Shown piece after piece: positions 46,930 to 55,763 of a stretch of DNA of 64,000 bases. Position 1 is the stretch's first letter, and each line of letters starts with the position of its first letter. Source of the stretch: Ignavibacteria bacterium (lineage in GTDB: Bacteria > Bacteroidota > Ignavibacteria > Ignavibacteriales > SURF-24); contig JAAXKQ010000009.1 of assembly GCA_025612245.1 (NCBI GenBank), positions 1 through 64,000 of the forward strand, in the 5' to 3' direction. The position numbers and the translations under genes were made by a program. The notes beneath the pieces were generated by a model, which searched no databases, was not told the DNA's origin, and saw nothing but the letters and a program-made list of their open reading frames with translations.

Positions 46930-47406
46930 ATGAAATTCAGTGCACAGGAAGAATATGGGCTTCGCTGCTTATTAAGGATTGGAAAGTTCTACAGGATCAA
47001 CAAGTCGCTTACCATTCCCGAAATAAGCCAGTTCGAAGGAATTACCACACACAATGCTGCAAAGCTCTTGCGCATACTACGTATGGGAGGATTTCTTGAA
47101 AGCGAAAGGGGGCAGGTCGGGGGCTACACTCTGGCTAAGCCGCCTGAAGAGATTATCCTAAGTGAAGTGCTTGCGCTTCTTGGAGGAAAGCTCTTCGAGG
47201 AAGAGGAATTCTGCGGAACCCATGCAGGCGTTGAAACCATATGCACGCACAACATTGACTGTTCGGTAAGATCGCTCTGGAGGGTTGTGCAGAACTCCGT
47301 GGATAATGTGCTCAAGAACACTACCTTAAAGGACCTTCTTGGAACCGAACAGGATCTGCAGGGTAAGGTTGATGATATTTTCAGGAACTTTGCAGACATA
47401 AACTGA
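46930..47406 (+). CDS. Rrf2-family transcriptional regulator
   Basis: This 158-residue protein has an N-terminal winged helix-turn-helix (EEYGLRCLLRIGKF, ITTHNAAKLLRILRMGGFLE, RGQVGGYTLAKPPEEI) and a C-terminal helix. Three cysteines in the loop (FCGTHAGVETICTHNIDCSV) probably ligate an Fe-S cluster. Their spacing, C-x9-C-x5-C, differs from the C-x5-C-x5-C of E. coli IscR. It probably senses Fe-S status and feeds back on the SUF operon, which it terminates. A terminator follows at 47434. The ATG has only a weak Shine-Dalgarno sequence. Confidence 0.92.
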   Translation: MKFSAQEEYGLRCLLRIGKFYRINKSLTIPEISQFEGITTHNAAKLLRILRMGGFLESERGQVGGYTLAKPPEEIILSEVLALLGGKLFEEEEFCGTHAGVETICTHNIDCSVRSLWRVVQNSVDNVLKNTTLKDLLGTEQDLQGKVDDIFRNFADIN

Positions 47407-47433
47407 TTATTTTTTGATGTTAAATGTTAGTGT

Positions 47434-47462
47434 ACCCGGCCCTGAAAAAGCCGGGTTTTTTA
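47434..47462 (+). terminator. Terminator of the SUF operon
   Basis: ACCCGGC (47434-47440) pairs with GCCGGGT (47450-47456), followed by TTTTTTAT. It lies 28 nt past the Rrf2 stop. Confidence 0.88.
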
Positions 47463-47522
47463 TGAATGCCACAATTCCCGTGCATTTTCACTTACCCCAT
47501 TCCCGGCTTTCCGCATAAAAAG

Positions 47523-47543
47523 ACTTCCCTGAACGAGGGAAGT
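47523..47543. repeat. Perfect inverted repeat in the SUF-cbb3 gap
   Basis: ACTTCCCT (47523-47530) and AGGGAAGT (47536-47543) around GAACG. There is no T-run, so it may be a regulator site or part of a leader hairpin for ccoI. Confidence 0.45.
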
Positions 47544-47761
47544 TAGTCAAGCACGGTAGAGTGCACATATGCTCTTCTTTTCAGCAGTTCCCCCTGCATG
47601 TCGAAAAGAAAAAAACTATTTACTTTTTAAATAATAATAGCTAAATAAGTAGAAAACAGCTTCATTGAAGAAGAAGGGTGAACTGTGTGAAATTATCTCC
47701 CGGCATCATTCTCAGGCAAAAGTGGTTTTAAGTGCGTTATTATTTAACAAAATAAATCGGC

Positions 47762-50170
47762 ATGGACACTATTTTATCTACAGAACTCAAATGCTATCAC
47801 TGCGGGGACGACTGCACAGGCAGTAATGTTGTCCTGGGGGAGAAAGTATTCTGCTGCAATGGCTGCAAAACAGTCTATGAAATCCTGGAGAAAAATAACT
47901 TAATCCGTTATTACAGCCTGACTGAAGCTCCCGGAGTTTCTCAAAGGAAAGCTCAGATGAAAAATAAGTTCGGCTACCTGGATGATCCTCAAATGAGCAG
48001 AAGCCTGGTGGATTTTACAGACGGCCGGGTATCCTCGGTGAGATTTAGTATTCCTTCCGTTCACTGCAGCTCTTGTATCTGGCTTTTGGAAAATCTCTAT
48101 AAATTTAATCCGGGCATTCTTTCTTCACGCGTAAACTTCCCGGAAAAAGAAGTTGAACTGAAGTACAATGAGAGTATCCTAAGCTTAAGAGAAGTTGCCG
48201 AACTCTTAAGCAGAATTGGCTATGAGCCGGAAATAAACCTTAGCAGTACTGAAGGTGGAAAAAAGAAAACCTACAGTAAGAGCCTTTACTATAAGACGGG
48301 CATTGCAGGATTTTGTTTTGCAAACATCATGCTACTGAGCTTTCCAGAATACCTCAGCCTGGTAAACAATGTGGATGCACTTCTAAAAAGCGTCTTCATC
48401 TATATAACTTTGGTCCTTTCACTTCCTGTTTTCTTTTACTGCAGTTCCGGCTATTTTAGCTCTGCCATTCAGGGCTTAAGAAAAAAAGTAATCAATATAG
48501 ATTTCCCGGTCTCAATTGGAATTCTTACACTTTTCGGAAGAAGCACTTATGAGATCGTATTTCTTTCGGCTCAGGGCTATATGGATTCACTAAGCGGCCT
48601 GGTATTCTTTTTACTACTGGGAAGAATGTTTCAGGAGAAGACCTACGGGTTACTTAGTTTCGAGCGGGACTATAAATCATATTTCCCAGCCTATGCTGTT
48701 ATAAAAACAGGCGGCCTTGAGACTCCGGTTCCGCTTTCAGGACTTAAAGAAGGAGACAGGATAATCATAAGAAATGAAGAGCTCGTTCCGGCCGATTCGG
48801 TACTGATAAAAGGAAGCGCCAGCATTGATTATAGCTTTGTCTCCGGAGAATCATTGCCTATTGAAGCAGTTGAAGGTGACCTCATTTATGCAGGAGGAAG
48901 GCAAAAAGGTACGGCAATTGAGCTTGAAGTAATTAAGAGGACTTCACAAAGCTACATTACACGTCTATGGAATAATAGCGACTTTATAAAGCCTGAAGAA
49001 AATAGGATATTAACATTCAGCAGTGTTGCAGGAAAATATTTTACGGCATCAGTTCTTTTAATTGCCTTACTTTCAGCAATCTACTGGCTAAAGTTCGGGA
49101 GCACTCAACAGGCATTAAATGTTTTTACTTCCGTACTAATTGTTGCATGTCCATGTGGGCTTGCACTCTCGGCACCATTTACCCTGGGTAATACATTAAG
49201 GATTTTCGGCAGAAATAAATTCTATCTTAAGAACGCCGCCGCCGTGGAAAAGCTTTCACGAATCAATCACGTGGTACTGGATAAGACAGGAACACTTACA
49301 CGGCTTAGTGAAAAAAATATCCGCTTCTTTGGCATGGAGCTTCAGGAGTGCGACAGGAAAGTAATTAAAGCAGTGACGCATAATTCAATGCATCCCTTGA
49401 GCCGACTTATATTAAGTATGATGCGCGATACGGAGCTCATTGATGCAGAGGAGTTCAAAGAATATCCCGGAGGGGGGCTTGAAGGAGTGGCAGATGGGAA
49501 AACCGTAAGGCTTGGCTCAGTTTCTTTTGTCCTGGGTTCAGATTCAGGAGTTCACCAGGGCGGCAGTTCTTCGGTTTATGTATCAATAAATGACGAAATA
49601 AAGGGATACTTCAGGGCTGAGAGCATCTACAGGGAGGGCATAAGAGAACTTGCGCACTGCCTGCGCAATTACAATGTTTCCCTGCTTTCCGGAGACTACG
49701 ACGGGGAGAAGGACAGGTTAAGGGATCTTTTGGGAAGCAGGGTAAAACTATTTTTCAGACAGTCTCCTTTGGACAAACTTAATTACGTAAAAAAACTTCA
49801 GGAGCAGAAAAACCTGGTTCTGATGGTTGGTGACGGATTAAATGACGCCGGGGCTCTTTTCAAGAGTGAGGTGGGTATTGCAGTCTCTGAAGGATCCGTC
49901 AACTTCTCCCCTGCATGTGAGGCAATACTGGAAGCGCAGGAATTAAGAGGGCTGGGGGATTTTCTGAAGTTCTCCAAAACGAGCATGAAAATTATTTATG
50001 TAAATCTTATTGTCTCTGTCCTATACAACTTTGCAGGAATAAGCTTTGCCGTCGAAAACAGCCTTACGCCCATAGTTTCCGCAATCCTTATGCCCTTAAG
50101 TTCAATTACAGTAGTTGCTATTGCAACACTGTCTACAAGCCTAATGGCAAAAATAAGGGGACTAAATTAA
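47762..50170 (+). CDS. ccoI: Copper-transporting P-type ATPase for cbb3 oxidase (CcoI/FixI)
   Basis: This 802-residue P1B ATPase has an N-terminal zinc-ribbon-like metal-binding segment with CYHCGDDC and FCCNGCKTVYE, then an HMA domain with SVHCSSCIWLLE. Eight helices follow, with the phosphatase TGES-like motif as SGES, the ion-binding ACPCGLALS, the phosphorylation motif LDKTGTLT (Asp507) and GDGLNDAGAL. In the family, CcoI exports copper for the heme-copper centre of cbb3 oxidase. The position directly before ccoS and ccoNO confirms the assignment. Other sequence signs are ordinary. Confidence 0.94.
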   Translation: MDTILSTELKCYHCGDDCTGSNVVLGEKVFCCNGCKTVYEILEKNNLIRYYSLTEAPGVSQRKAQMKNKFGYLDDPQMSRSLVDFTDGRVSSVRFSIPSVHCSSCIWLLENLYKFNPGILSSRVNFPEKEVELKYNESILSLREVAELLSRIGYEPEINLSSTEGGKKKTYSKSLYYKTGIAGFCFANIMLLSFPEYLSLVNNVDALLKSVFIYITLVLSLPVFFYCSSGYFSSAIQGLRKKVINIDFPVSIGILTLFGRSTYEIVFLSAQGYMDSLSGLVFFLLLGRMFQEKTYGLLSFERDYKSYFPAYAVIKTGGLETPVPLSGLKEGDRIIIRNEELVPADSVLIKGSASIDYSFVSGESLPIEAVEGDLIYAGGRQKGTAIELEVIKRTSQSYITRLWNNSDFIKPEENRILTFSSVAGKYFTASVLLIALLSAIYWLKFGSTQQALNVFTSVLIVACPCGLALSAPFTLGNTLRIFGRNKFYLKNAAAVEKLSRINHVVLDKTGTLTRLSEKNIRFFGMELQECDRKVIKAVTHNSMHPLSRLILSMMRDTELIDAEEFKEYPGGGLEGVADGKTVRLGSVSFVLGSDSGVHQGGSSSVYVSINDEIKGYFRAESIYREGIRELAHCLRNYNVSLLSGDYDGEKDRLRDLLGSRVKLFFRQSPLDKLNYVKKLQEQKNLVLMVGDGLNDAGALFKSEVGIAVSEGSVNFSPACEAILEAQELRGLGDFLKFSKTSMKIIYVNLIVSVLYNFAGISFAVENSLTPIVSAILMPLSSITVVAIATLSTSLMAKIRGLN

Positions 50171-50171
50171 T

Positions 50172-50360
50172 ATGTGGGTCTTGGCCATTTTAATGTTTTT
50201 CAGTCTTCTCGTTGCAATAGTTTTTTTAGCGGCATTTATATGGGCCGTAAGGAGCGGGCAGTACGACGACAAATACACCCCGGCGTTGAGAATTCTTCTG
50301 GATGATGAAGTAAGTGATGAAGAAGAAGGGAGCAGGAAGGAGGTAGTAAGAAGTAGGTAG
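50172..50360 (+). CDS. ccoS: cbb3 oxidase maturation protein CcoS
   Basis: This 62-residue protein has one transmembrane helix (VLAILMFFSLLVAIVFLAAF) followed by IWAVRSGQYDD, the CcoS hallmark. It is needed for cofactor insertion into cbb3 oxidase in other bacteria. It begins 1 nt after the ccoI stop. The C-terminal tail (SDEEEGSRKEVVRSR) runs into a 14-bp tandem repeat and the stop lies inside the first repeat unit, so tail length depends on the repeat sequence. Confidence 0.9.
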   Translation: MWVLAILMFFSLLVAIVFLAAFIWAVRSGQYDDKYTPALRILLDDEVSDEEEGSRKEVVRSR

Positions 50361-50424
50361 GAAGAAGTAGGTAGGAAGAAGTAGGTAGGAAGAAGTAGGT
50401 AGTAAGGAGTAGGTAGGAAGAAGG
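50334..50424 (+). repeat. 14-bp purine-rich tandem direct repeat
   Basis: Unit AAGAAGTAGGTAGG. Copies lie at 50348-50361, 50362-50375 and 50376-50389 (exact), 50390-50403 (last base G to T) and 50404-50417 (one A to G), with degenerate half-units on each side. It overlaps the last codons of ccoS and continues into the gap before ccoNO. The unit is not a multiple of three and has TAG in two frames. Confidence 0.9.
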
Positions 50425-50499
50425 GGGAATGTATAGTAAAAAGTTGCGGCATGCAGAAAGGGAAAAATAATGTAAGTCAAATTCCAAGAGAGGGGTGTA

Positions 50500-52680
50500 A
50501 TGGAAAAAGAAAGACCAGCCTACAGCAGTTATGGCGGAGATACAATGAACAAGAACATCTCTTTGCAGACTGAGGCTTTCAGTTATGATAACCAGATTGT
50601 AAAGAACTTTGCAATGGCTACTATTTTCTGGGGAATTGTAGGAATGCTTGTTGGGCTCGTAGCAGCAGTGCAGCTCTTCTGGCCGCAGCTGAACCTGGGA
50701 GTGCAGTACGTTACCTTCGGGCGAATAAGACCCCTGCATACCAATGCCGTGATATTCGCTTTTGTCGGCAACGCGATTTTTATGGGAGTTTATTACTCGC
50801 TTCAGCGCCTCTGCAAGACGAGGATGTATAGTGGTCTCTTGAGCAAAATAAACTTCTGGGGCTGGCAGCTGATCATTCTTTTCGCCGTAGTAACATTTGC
50901 ACTTGGCTATCTGACGAGCAAGGAGTACGCTGAGCTTGAATGGCCAATTGACATTGCAATTACGGTTGTCTGGGTTGTCTTCGGCATAAACATGCTTGCT
51001 ACATTGATAAAGCGCAGGGAACCCCATATGTATGTTGCAATATGGTTTTATCTTGCCACATGGGTTACAGTAGCAATTCTTCATATCGTAAACTCTCTGG
51101 AAATTCCTGTCTCACTTTTTAAGAGCTATTCACTTTATGCAGGAGTTCAGGATGCGCTTGTGCAGTGGTGGTACGGGCACAACGCAGTGGCTTTTTTTCT
51201 TACCACTCCGTACCTTGGGCTCATGTATTACTTCCTTCCCAAGGCTGCAAACCGTCCTGTTTATTCATACAGGCTTTCAATCATTCACTTCTGGTCGCTG
51301 ATATTTATTTACATATGGGCGGGACCTCACCATCTTTTATACACTGCGTTACCCGACTGGGCGCAGTCGCTTGGAACCGTCTTTTCCATCATGCTGATCG
51401 CTCCGTCCTGGGGAGGCATGATAAATGGGCTTTTAACCTTAAGGGGTGCCTGGGACAAGGTGCGGGAAGAGCCCGTATTAAAGTTCATGGTTGTTGCCGT
51501 TACGGCATATGGTATGGCGACCTTTGAAGGGCCAATGCTCTCCTTAAAAAATGTCAACGCGGCCCTGCACTATACGGACTGGATAATTGCACACGTACAT
51601 ATTGGGGCATTGGGATGGAACGGTTTTCTGACATTTGGAATTTTATACTGGTTAATTCCGAAACTATACCGCACGGATCTCTTCAGTAAAAAGCTGGCAA
51701 ACGTCCACTTCTGGCTTGGTACACTTGGCATCGTATTCGTTGCCTTATCGCTTTACTGGGCAGCCGTGACGCAGTCACTCATGTGGAAGCAGTTTACGCC
51801 TCTTGGAGTTCTGCAGTATCCGAACTTTCTTGAGACGGTGCTTCAGATAATCCCGATGTATGTTATACGTGCAGTAGGTGCCTCGGCATATTTTGCAGGT
51901 GTAATAATTATGCTGCTTAATCTCTTACGGACAATGAAGAAGGGAAATTTCCTGAAGGATGAAAGAGCAGAATTTCCCTCGGTCTTAATGCACGCCGCAA
52001 ATGAAAAGGGGCACCGCTGGATTGAAAGCCGCCCGGTTCAGTTTACAATTGCCGCAGCCGTTGCAATTCTCATTGGCGGAATTGTTGAATTTATTCCGAC
52101 GTTTCTTGTAAAATCAAATATCCCCACAATTGCAAGCGTCAAGCCGCTTACGGCACTTGAACAGCAAGGGCGGGACATATACCAGAGGGAAGGGTGTAAC
52201 AACTGCCACTCGCAGATGATTCGTCCTTTCCGTTCGGAAACTCAGCGGTATGGTGAATATTCAAAGGCAGGCGAGTTTGTCTACGATCATCCTTTCCTCT
52301 GGGGATCGAAACGCACTGGTCCCGACCTTCAGCGTGAAGGCGGAAAATATTCCGACCAGTGGCATTTTTACCACATGCTGAATCCATCTTCTATGTCTCC
52401 GGGTTCAATCATGCCTTCCTACCCATGGCTTTATACGCAAAGCATTGACCTTAAGACGACCAGGCCGAAGATAATTGCATTAAGGAAAGTCGGGGTTCCT
52501 TATGTCAGGGGCTATGAAGACACAGCAAATGATGAGCTTATAAGCCAGGCAAATGCAATTGCAAAGGGGCTGATGGCTTCGGGAGCTGTTGTTGAACCAG
52601 ATAAAGAAATAATCGCCTTAATTGCCTACCTGCAGAGGCTTGGATCGGATATAAAAGTTACACCGGCAGTAAACCAATAA
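50500..52680 (+). CDS. ccoNO: Fused cbb3 cytochrome c oxidase subunits I and II (CcoN-CcoO)
   Basis: This 726-residue fusion has a CcoN part (about 20-490) of twelve-helix type with RPLHTNAVIFAF, WYGHNAVAFF, AGPHHLLYT and IIAHVHIGALGWNG, covering the histidines that bind heme b, heme b3 and CuB. It is joined to a CcoO part with one membrane anchor and one heme c site (CNNCHSQ, Cys566-His570) and a later Met ligand region (PGSIMPSYPW). It reduces O2 to water at the inner membrane with high affinity and pumps protons. The start is ATG 50500 after AGAGGGG. ATG 50545 after GGCGGAG is equally plausible. The fusion is known from Bacteroidota. Confidence 0.95.
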   Translation: MEKERPAYSSYGGDTMNKNISLQTEAFSYDNQIVKNFAMATIFWGIVGMLVGLVAAVQLFWPQLNLGVQYVTFGRIRPLHTNAVIFAFVGNAIFMGVYYSLQRLCKTRMYSGLLSKINFWGWQLIILFAVVTFALGYLTSKEYAELEWPIDIAITVVWVVFGINMLATLIKRREPHMYVAIWFYLATWVTVAILHIVNSLEIPVSLFKSYSLYAGVQDALVQWWYGHNAVAFFLTTPYLGLMYYFLPKAANRPVYSYRLSIIHFWSLIFIYIWAGPHHLLYTALPDWAQSLGTVFSIMLIAPSWGGMINGLLTLRGAWDKVREEPVLKFMVVAVTAYGMATFEGPMLSLKNVNAALHYTDWIIAHVHIGALGWNGFLTFGILYWLIPKLYRTDLFSKKLANVHFWLGTLGIVFVALSLYWAAVTQSLMWKQFTPLGVLQYPNFLETVLQIIPMYVIRAVGASAYFAGVIIMLLNLLRTMKKGNFLKDERAEFPSVLMHAANEKGHRWIESRPVQFTIAAAVAILIGGIVEFIPTFLVKSNIPTIASVKPLTALEQQGRDIYQREGCNNCHSQMIRPFRSETQRYGEYSKAGEFVYDHPFLWGSKRTGPDLQREGGKYSDQWHFYHMLNPSSMSPGSIMPSYPWLYTQSIDLKTTRPKIIALRKVGVPYVRGYEDTANDELISQANAIAKGLMASGAVVEPDKEIIALIAYLQRLGSDIKVTPAVNQ

Positions 52681-52692
52681 AGGGTGTTTGAT

Positions 52693-52896
52693 ATGTTTTC
52701 AGAATACCTCGAAAAAATAGAAGGCATAGGGATTTATCCGGCAATTGCCCTGTTAATATTTATTGTTTTATTTATCTTCATTATAGTCAGGGCCCTCAGA
52801 ATGGATAAGAGTTATACCGCCAGGATGAAAAGGCTTCCTCTCGATAAAATTAACAATAACGGGAAAAACAATGGCGAAGATAAGAAAAAATCATAA
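52693..52896 (+). CDS. ccoQ: cbb3 oxidase small subunit, CcoQ-like
   Basis: This protein has 67 residues from ATG 52693, which sits 6-7 nt after AAAGGGTG. An in-frame GTG at 52684 would add three residues. It has one transmembrane helix (IGIYPAIALLIFIVLFIFII) followed by a basic cytoplasmic tail, as in CcoQ/FixQ proteins that stabilise the oxidase. It lies between ccoNO and ccoP and overlaps ccoP by 26 nt. The sequence itself is poorly conserved, so the name rests mostly on position. Confidence 0.75.
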   Translation: MFSEYLEKIEGIGIYPAIALLIFIVLFIFIIVRALRMDKSYTARMKRLPLDKINNNGKNNGEDKKKS

Positions 52897-53788
52897 AGCC
52901 CTAATGAGAAATTATCTCTCTTTATTTATCCTTATCCTCATGTGGCTTATACGTTCCAACGATGTAATTGCCCAGGAAGTAACACAGCAGGCGCTTCCTG
53001 CTATTGATGAAATAAACTGGGGGAGTTATGCCAAGTGGGCTTCAGTGCTGCTCGGCATCTTAATATTTGTAATACTCTTTCAGGCGATGGTATATGGCAA
53101 TAAGCCCGAAGTTAAAAAAGAGAAAAAGAAATTTTCTTTCATAAGACTTGTAAGCAAAATCAGCGCGGCCGCGCCGCTGGAAGAAGAGCAGGGTATTATG
53201 ATGGAGGATAATTTCGACGGCATAAGAGAGCTGAACAACAAGATTCCCCCATGGTTTAATATTCTATTTTATGGTTCAATAATATTTGCCGCAATTTACC
53301 TCCTGAACTTTCACGTCTTTGGAAACGGAGATATATCGCATGAAGAATATGCCGCCGAGATGCAGAAGGCGGATTTTCAGAAAGAAATTCTCAGGAGAAG
53401 CGGCAAACTTGTAAGCGAGGAAACAGTGACGGCCTTGAAGGATCCCGGGTCCATTCAAAGCGGAAAAGAGACCTTCCTGAGCAAGTGTGCCGTATGTCAC
53501 GGAAGGGCAGCCGAAGGGCTGATAGGACCGAACCTGACGGATGACTATTGGATACATGGAGCCGGAATAAAAAATGTATTCAGGGTAGTTAAAAATGGGG
53601 TTCAGCAAAAGGGAATGCCTAACTGGGATAGCCAGCTAAGCCCGAAGCAGATCCAGGAGGTGGCAAGTTATGTGCTGTCCCTTCACGGGACCAATCCATC
53701 CAATGCCAGGGCGCCACAGGGCACTCTTGTAAAAGATGCGGAGGATGGTTCTGAAAAGGCGCACGACAGGTCGGCAAGTAATAATTAA
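52871..53788 (+). CDS. ccoP: cbb3 oxidase cytochrome c subunit CcoP (mono-heme)
   Basis: This 305-residue protein has an N-terminal hydrophobic segment that looks like a signal peptide (about 12-35, ending VIAQE), a membrane helix (WASVLLGILIFVILFQAM), a second helix near 135-155 after the CcoP N-domain motif NNKIPPWFNILFYGS, and one cytochrome c domain with CAVCHGR (Cys206) and a Met ligand in QKGMPNW. Proteobacterial CcoP usually has two hemes, while single-heme forms occur in Bacteroidota. It delivers electrons to CcoN. ATG 52904 is an alternative start without a clear Shine-Dalgarno sequence. Confidence 0.93.
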   Translation: MAKIRKNHKALMRNYLSLFILILMWLIRSNDVIAQEVTQQALPAIDEINWGSYAKWASVLLGILIFVILFQAMVYGNKPEVKKEKKKFSFIRLVSKISAAAPLEEEQGIMMEDNFDGIRELNNKIPPWFNILFYGSIIFAAIYLLNFHVFGNGDISHEEYAAEMQKADFQKEILRRSGKLVSEETVTALKDPGSIQSGKETFLSKCAVCHGRAAEGLIGPNLTDDYWIHGAGIKNVFRVVKNGVQQKGMPNWDSQLSPKQIQEVASYVLSLHGTNPSNARAPQGTLVKDAEDGSEKAHDRSASNN

Positions 53789-53832
53789 AAGTGTGAGTCA
53801 GAAAGTAATGGCGTTAAATACAGGGGAAAATT

Positions 53833-55242
53833 ATGACCAGTCAGGCACCTTCGGACAGCAGTCAGGAATTCAGGGATTCTCTTGGAATTGTAAGTAAAGA
53901 GGGAAAAAGAAACTGGATATATCCTAAAAAACCAAAAGGAAAATTCTACAGGGCAAGAACGGCCTTAAGCATTCTGTTATTATTATTTTTCTTTGCCGCT
54001 CCATTTTTAATACATAACGGCAATCCGGTTTTTCTTTTCAACATATTTGACAGGAAGTTTATTATCTTAGGAATAGTCCTGGGCCCGCACGACTTTTTTA
54101 TACTTTTGCTTGCAATGATATCGCTTGCCGTATTTGCATTCCTCTTTACCACTATCTTTGGAAGGGTCTTCTGCGGCTGGGTTTGTCCGCAGACCATATT
54201 TATGGAAATGGTTTACAGGAAAATTGAATACCTGATTGAAGGGGATGCCTCTAAGCAAAGGGCGCTAAAAAAAGCCCCATGGAATTTGGAAAAGGTTTTG
54301 AAGAAGGGCTCGAAGCAGATCATCTTTTGGGGGATTTCATTTCTGGTTGCAAACACATTCCTCATGTGGATTATTGGACCCGGTGAGCTCTTTAAGATTG
54401 TTGTGGCACCTCCGGAGGAGCACCTGGCAGAGTTAGCTTCAATTACAGTATTCTCTTTTGTGTTCTATGGGGTATTTGCCTGGTTCCGCGAACAGGCATG
54501 CATACTGGTCTGTCCGTACGGAAGGCTTCAGGGTGTGCTCCTTGATGAGAATTCCCTTGTTGTTGCATACGATTTTACGCGCGGTGAGCCGAGGGGTAAA
54601 CTGAGGAAGTTGCGGGGTGTGCGGAATTTGGGGGATTGTGTCGACTGCAGGATGTGTGTGGACGTTTGTCCTACGGGTATAGACATTCGAAACGGCACAC
54701 AGCTCGAATGCGTTAACTGTGCGGCCTGCATTGATGCCTGCAATGCCGTGATGGAAAAAACAGGAAGGTCAAAAGGGCTCATACGCTATGCCTCTCTTAA
54801 AGGCATCAGGGATAAATCCAAGTTCAAATTTTCACCAAGAGCTTTTTCCTACAGTGCAGTCATCCTTCTATTGACCGGAATAATAACTTATATGCTCTTG
54901 ACAAGAACTGACTTTGAGGTAAATATATTAAGAACGCCGGGGCTTCTTTCGCAGCAGCAGCCGGAGGGAAAAATAAGCAATCTTTATGACGTGAAGATTA
55001 CGAACAAGACGTTCAGTGATGCAACTATCTTGCTCAGGCTTAAAGATCCGGATGGAGAAATTAAAGTAATAGGAGAAGATAAAATGACATCCAGGAAGCA
55101 GGCTATAACCGAAGGCAAGGTGCTTGTAATATTAAATGAGAAGAACCTTAAAGGCATTATTACACCGGTAAAAATTGCCGTATATGCGGAAGGTAAAGAA
55201 GTGGATGAAATCAGTACCTCGTTTCTGGGAAGGGTGGAATAG
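53833..55242 (+). CDS. ccoG: cbb3 oxidase assembly polyferredoxin CcoG (FixG/RdxA)
   Basis: This 469-residue membrane protein has FCGWVCPQTIFMEM after the first helices, ACILVCPYGRLQG, and two [4Fe-4S] clusters in CVDCRMCVDVCP and CVNCAACIDACN. One further helix follows (SYSAVILLLTGIITYMLL), then a C-terminal Ig-like domain at about 380-469. CcoG reduces Cu(II) in cbb3 assembly in other species. It starts 44 nt after ccoP and is a potential client of the SUF system encoded upstream. Confidence 0.94.
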   Translation: MTSQAPSDSSQEFRDSLGIVSKEGKRNWIYPKKPKGKFYRARTALSILLLLFFFAAPFLIHNGNPVFLFNIFDRKFIILGIVLGPHDFFILLLAMISLAVFAFLFTTIFGRVFCGWVCPQTIFMEMVYRKIEYLIEGDASKQRALKKAPWNLEKVLKKGSKQIIFWGISFLVANTFLMWIIGPGELFKIVVAPPEEHLAELASITVFSFVFYGVFAWFREQACILVCPYGRLQGVLLDENSLVVAYDFTRGEPRGKLRKLRGVRNLGDCVDCRMCVDVCPTGIDIRNGTQLECVNCAACIDACNAVMEKTGRSKGLIRYASLKGIRDKSKFKFSPRAFSYSAVILLLTGIITYMLLTRTDFEVNILRTPGLLSQQQPEGKISNLYDVKITNKTFSDATILLRLKDPDGEIKVIGEDKMTSRKQAITEGKVLVILNEKNLKGIITPVKIAVYAEGKEVDEISTSFLGRVE

Positions 55243-55310
55243 AAAAATACTGTTGAGTAAAATTGTTGAAGCATTATTTCTGTCGTCTTACAATTTTGGG
55301 AAAAATATAA

Positions 55311-55751
55311 ATGAAATTGCACTGGGGATTAAAAATATTTTTTTTATTCGGAGCATTTATTCTTGGAATTGTTTCAATGGTCGCCTTTTATATGGGACAG
55401 GAAATAGACCTTGTATCAAAGGAATACTACAATGATGAAATAAACTACCAGGAAAAGCTTGATAAGCTTAAACGCACACGCTTGTTAAAAGAAAATGTGA
55501 AGTTTACTTTTTCAGGGGAAAATGTAAGAATAACTTTTCCAAAAGCGGCTGAGAAAGTGGTTTCGGGAAAAATTCACTTTTACCGCCCCTCGGACAGCAA
55601 CTGTGACTTCAGCTTTCCGGTTCAGGTGGATTCCGAATATAACCAGTCAGTGGACTTTCATGGGAGGGAAAAAGGGCTCTGGAAAATTGAAATGAACTGG
55701 AAGAATGGAAATTCTGAATACCTGGAAGAAGAAATGATAAACATTCATTAA
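55311..55751 (+). CDS. FixH-family protein
   Basis: This 146-residue protein has an N-terminal membrane helix (WGLKIFFLFGAFILGIVSMV), the family start YMGQEIDLVSKEYYNDEINYQ and an external beta domain. FixH/CcoH proteins are needed for cbb3 maturation or stability. The position between ccoG and the TauE/SafE gene fits. A different frame from 55175 overlaps ccoG and was not used. The upstream Shine-Dalgarno sequence is weak (TTGGG). Confidence 0.88.
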   Translation: MKLHWGLKIFFLFGAFILGIVSMVAFYMGQEIDLVSKEYYNDEINYQEKLDKLKRTRLLKENVKFTFSGENVRITFPKAAEKVVSGKIHFYRPSDSNCDFSFPVQVDSEYNQSVDFHGREKGLWKIEMNWKNGNSEYLEEEMINIH

Positions 55752-55763
55752 GGAATCTGTCTT

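Larger units (their letters stand above)
47407..47761. other. Intergenic region between the SUF and cbb3 clusters
   Basis: 355 bp without a supported gene. It contains the SUF terminator (47434-47462), a perfect 8-bp stem-loop at 47523-47543, and an AT-rich stretch before ccoI that presumably carries its promoter. No FNR-like TTGAT-N4-ATCAA site was seen. Confidence 0.5.

Noticed and set aside
50334-50424. Possible CRISPR array
   Set aside because: The units are head-to-tail with no spacers, and no cas genes are present.
50236-51084. 282-codon minus-strand frame across ccoS, the tandem repeat and ccoNO
   Set aside because: Its length comes from the repeat (SYLLPTS units) and from the antisense of a clear oxidase gene. 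No conserved motif is seen.
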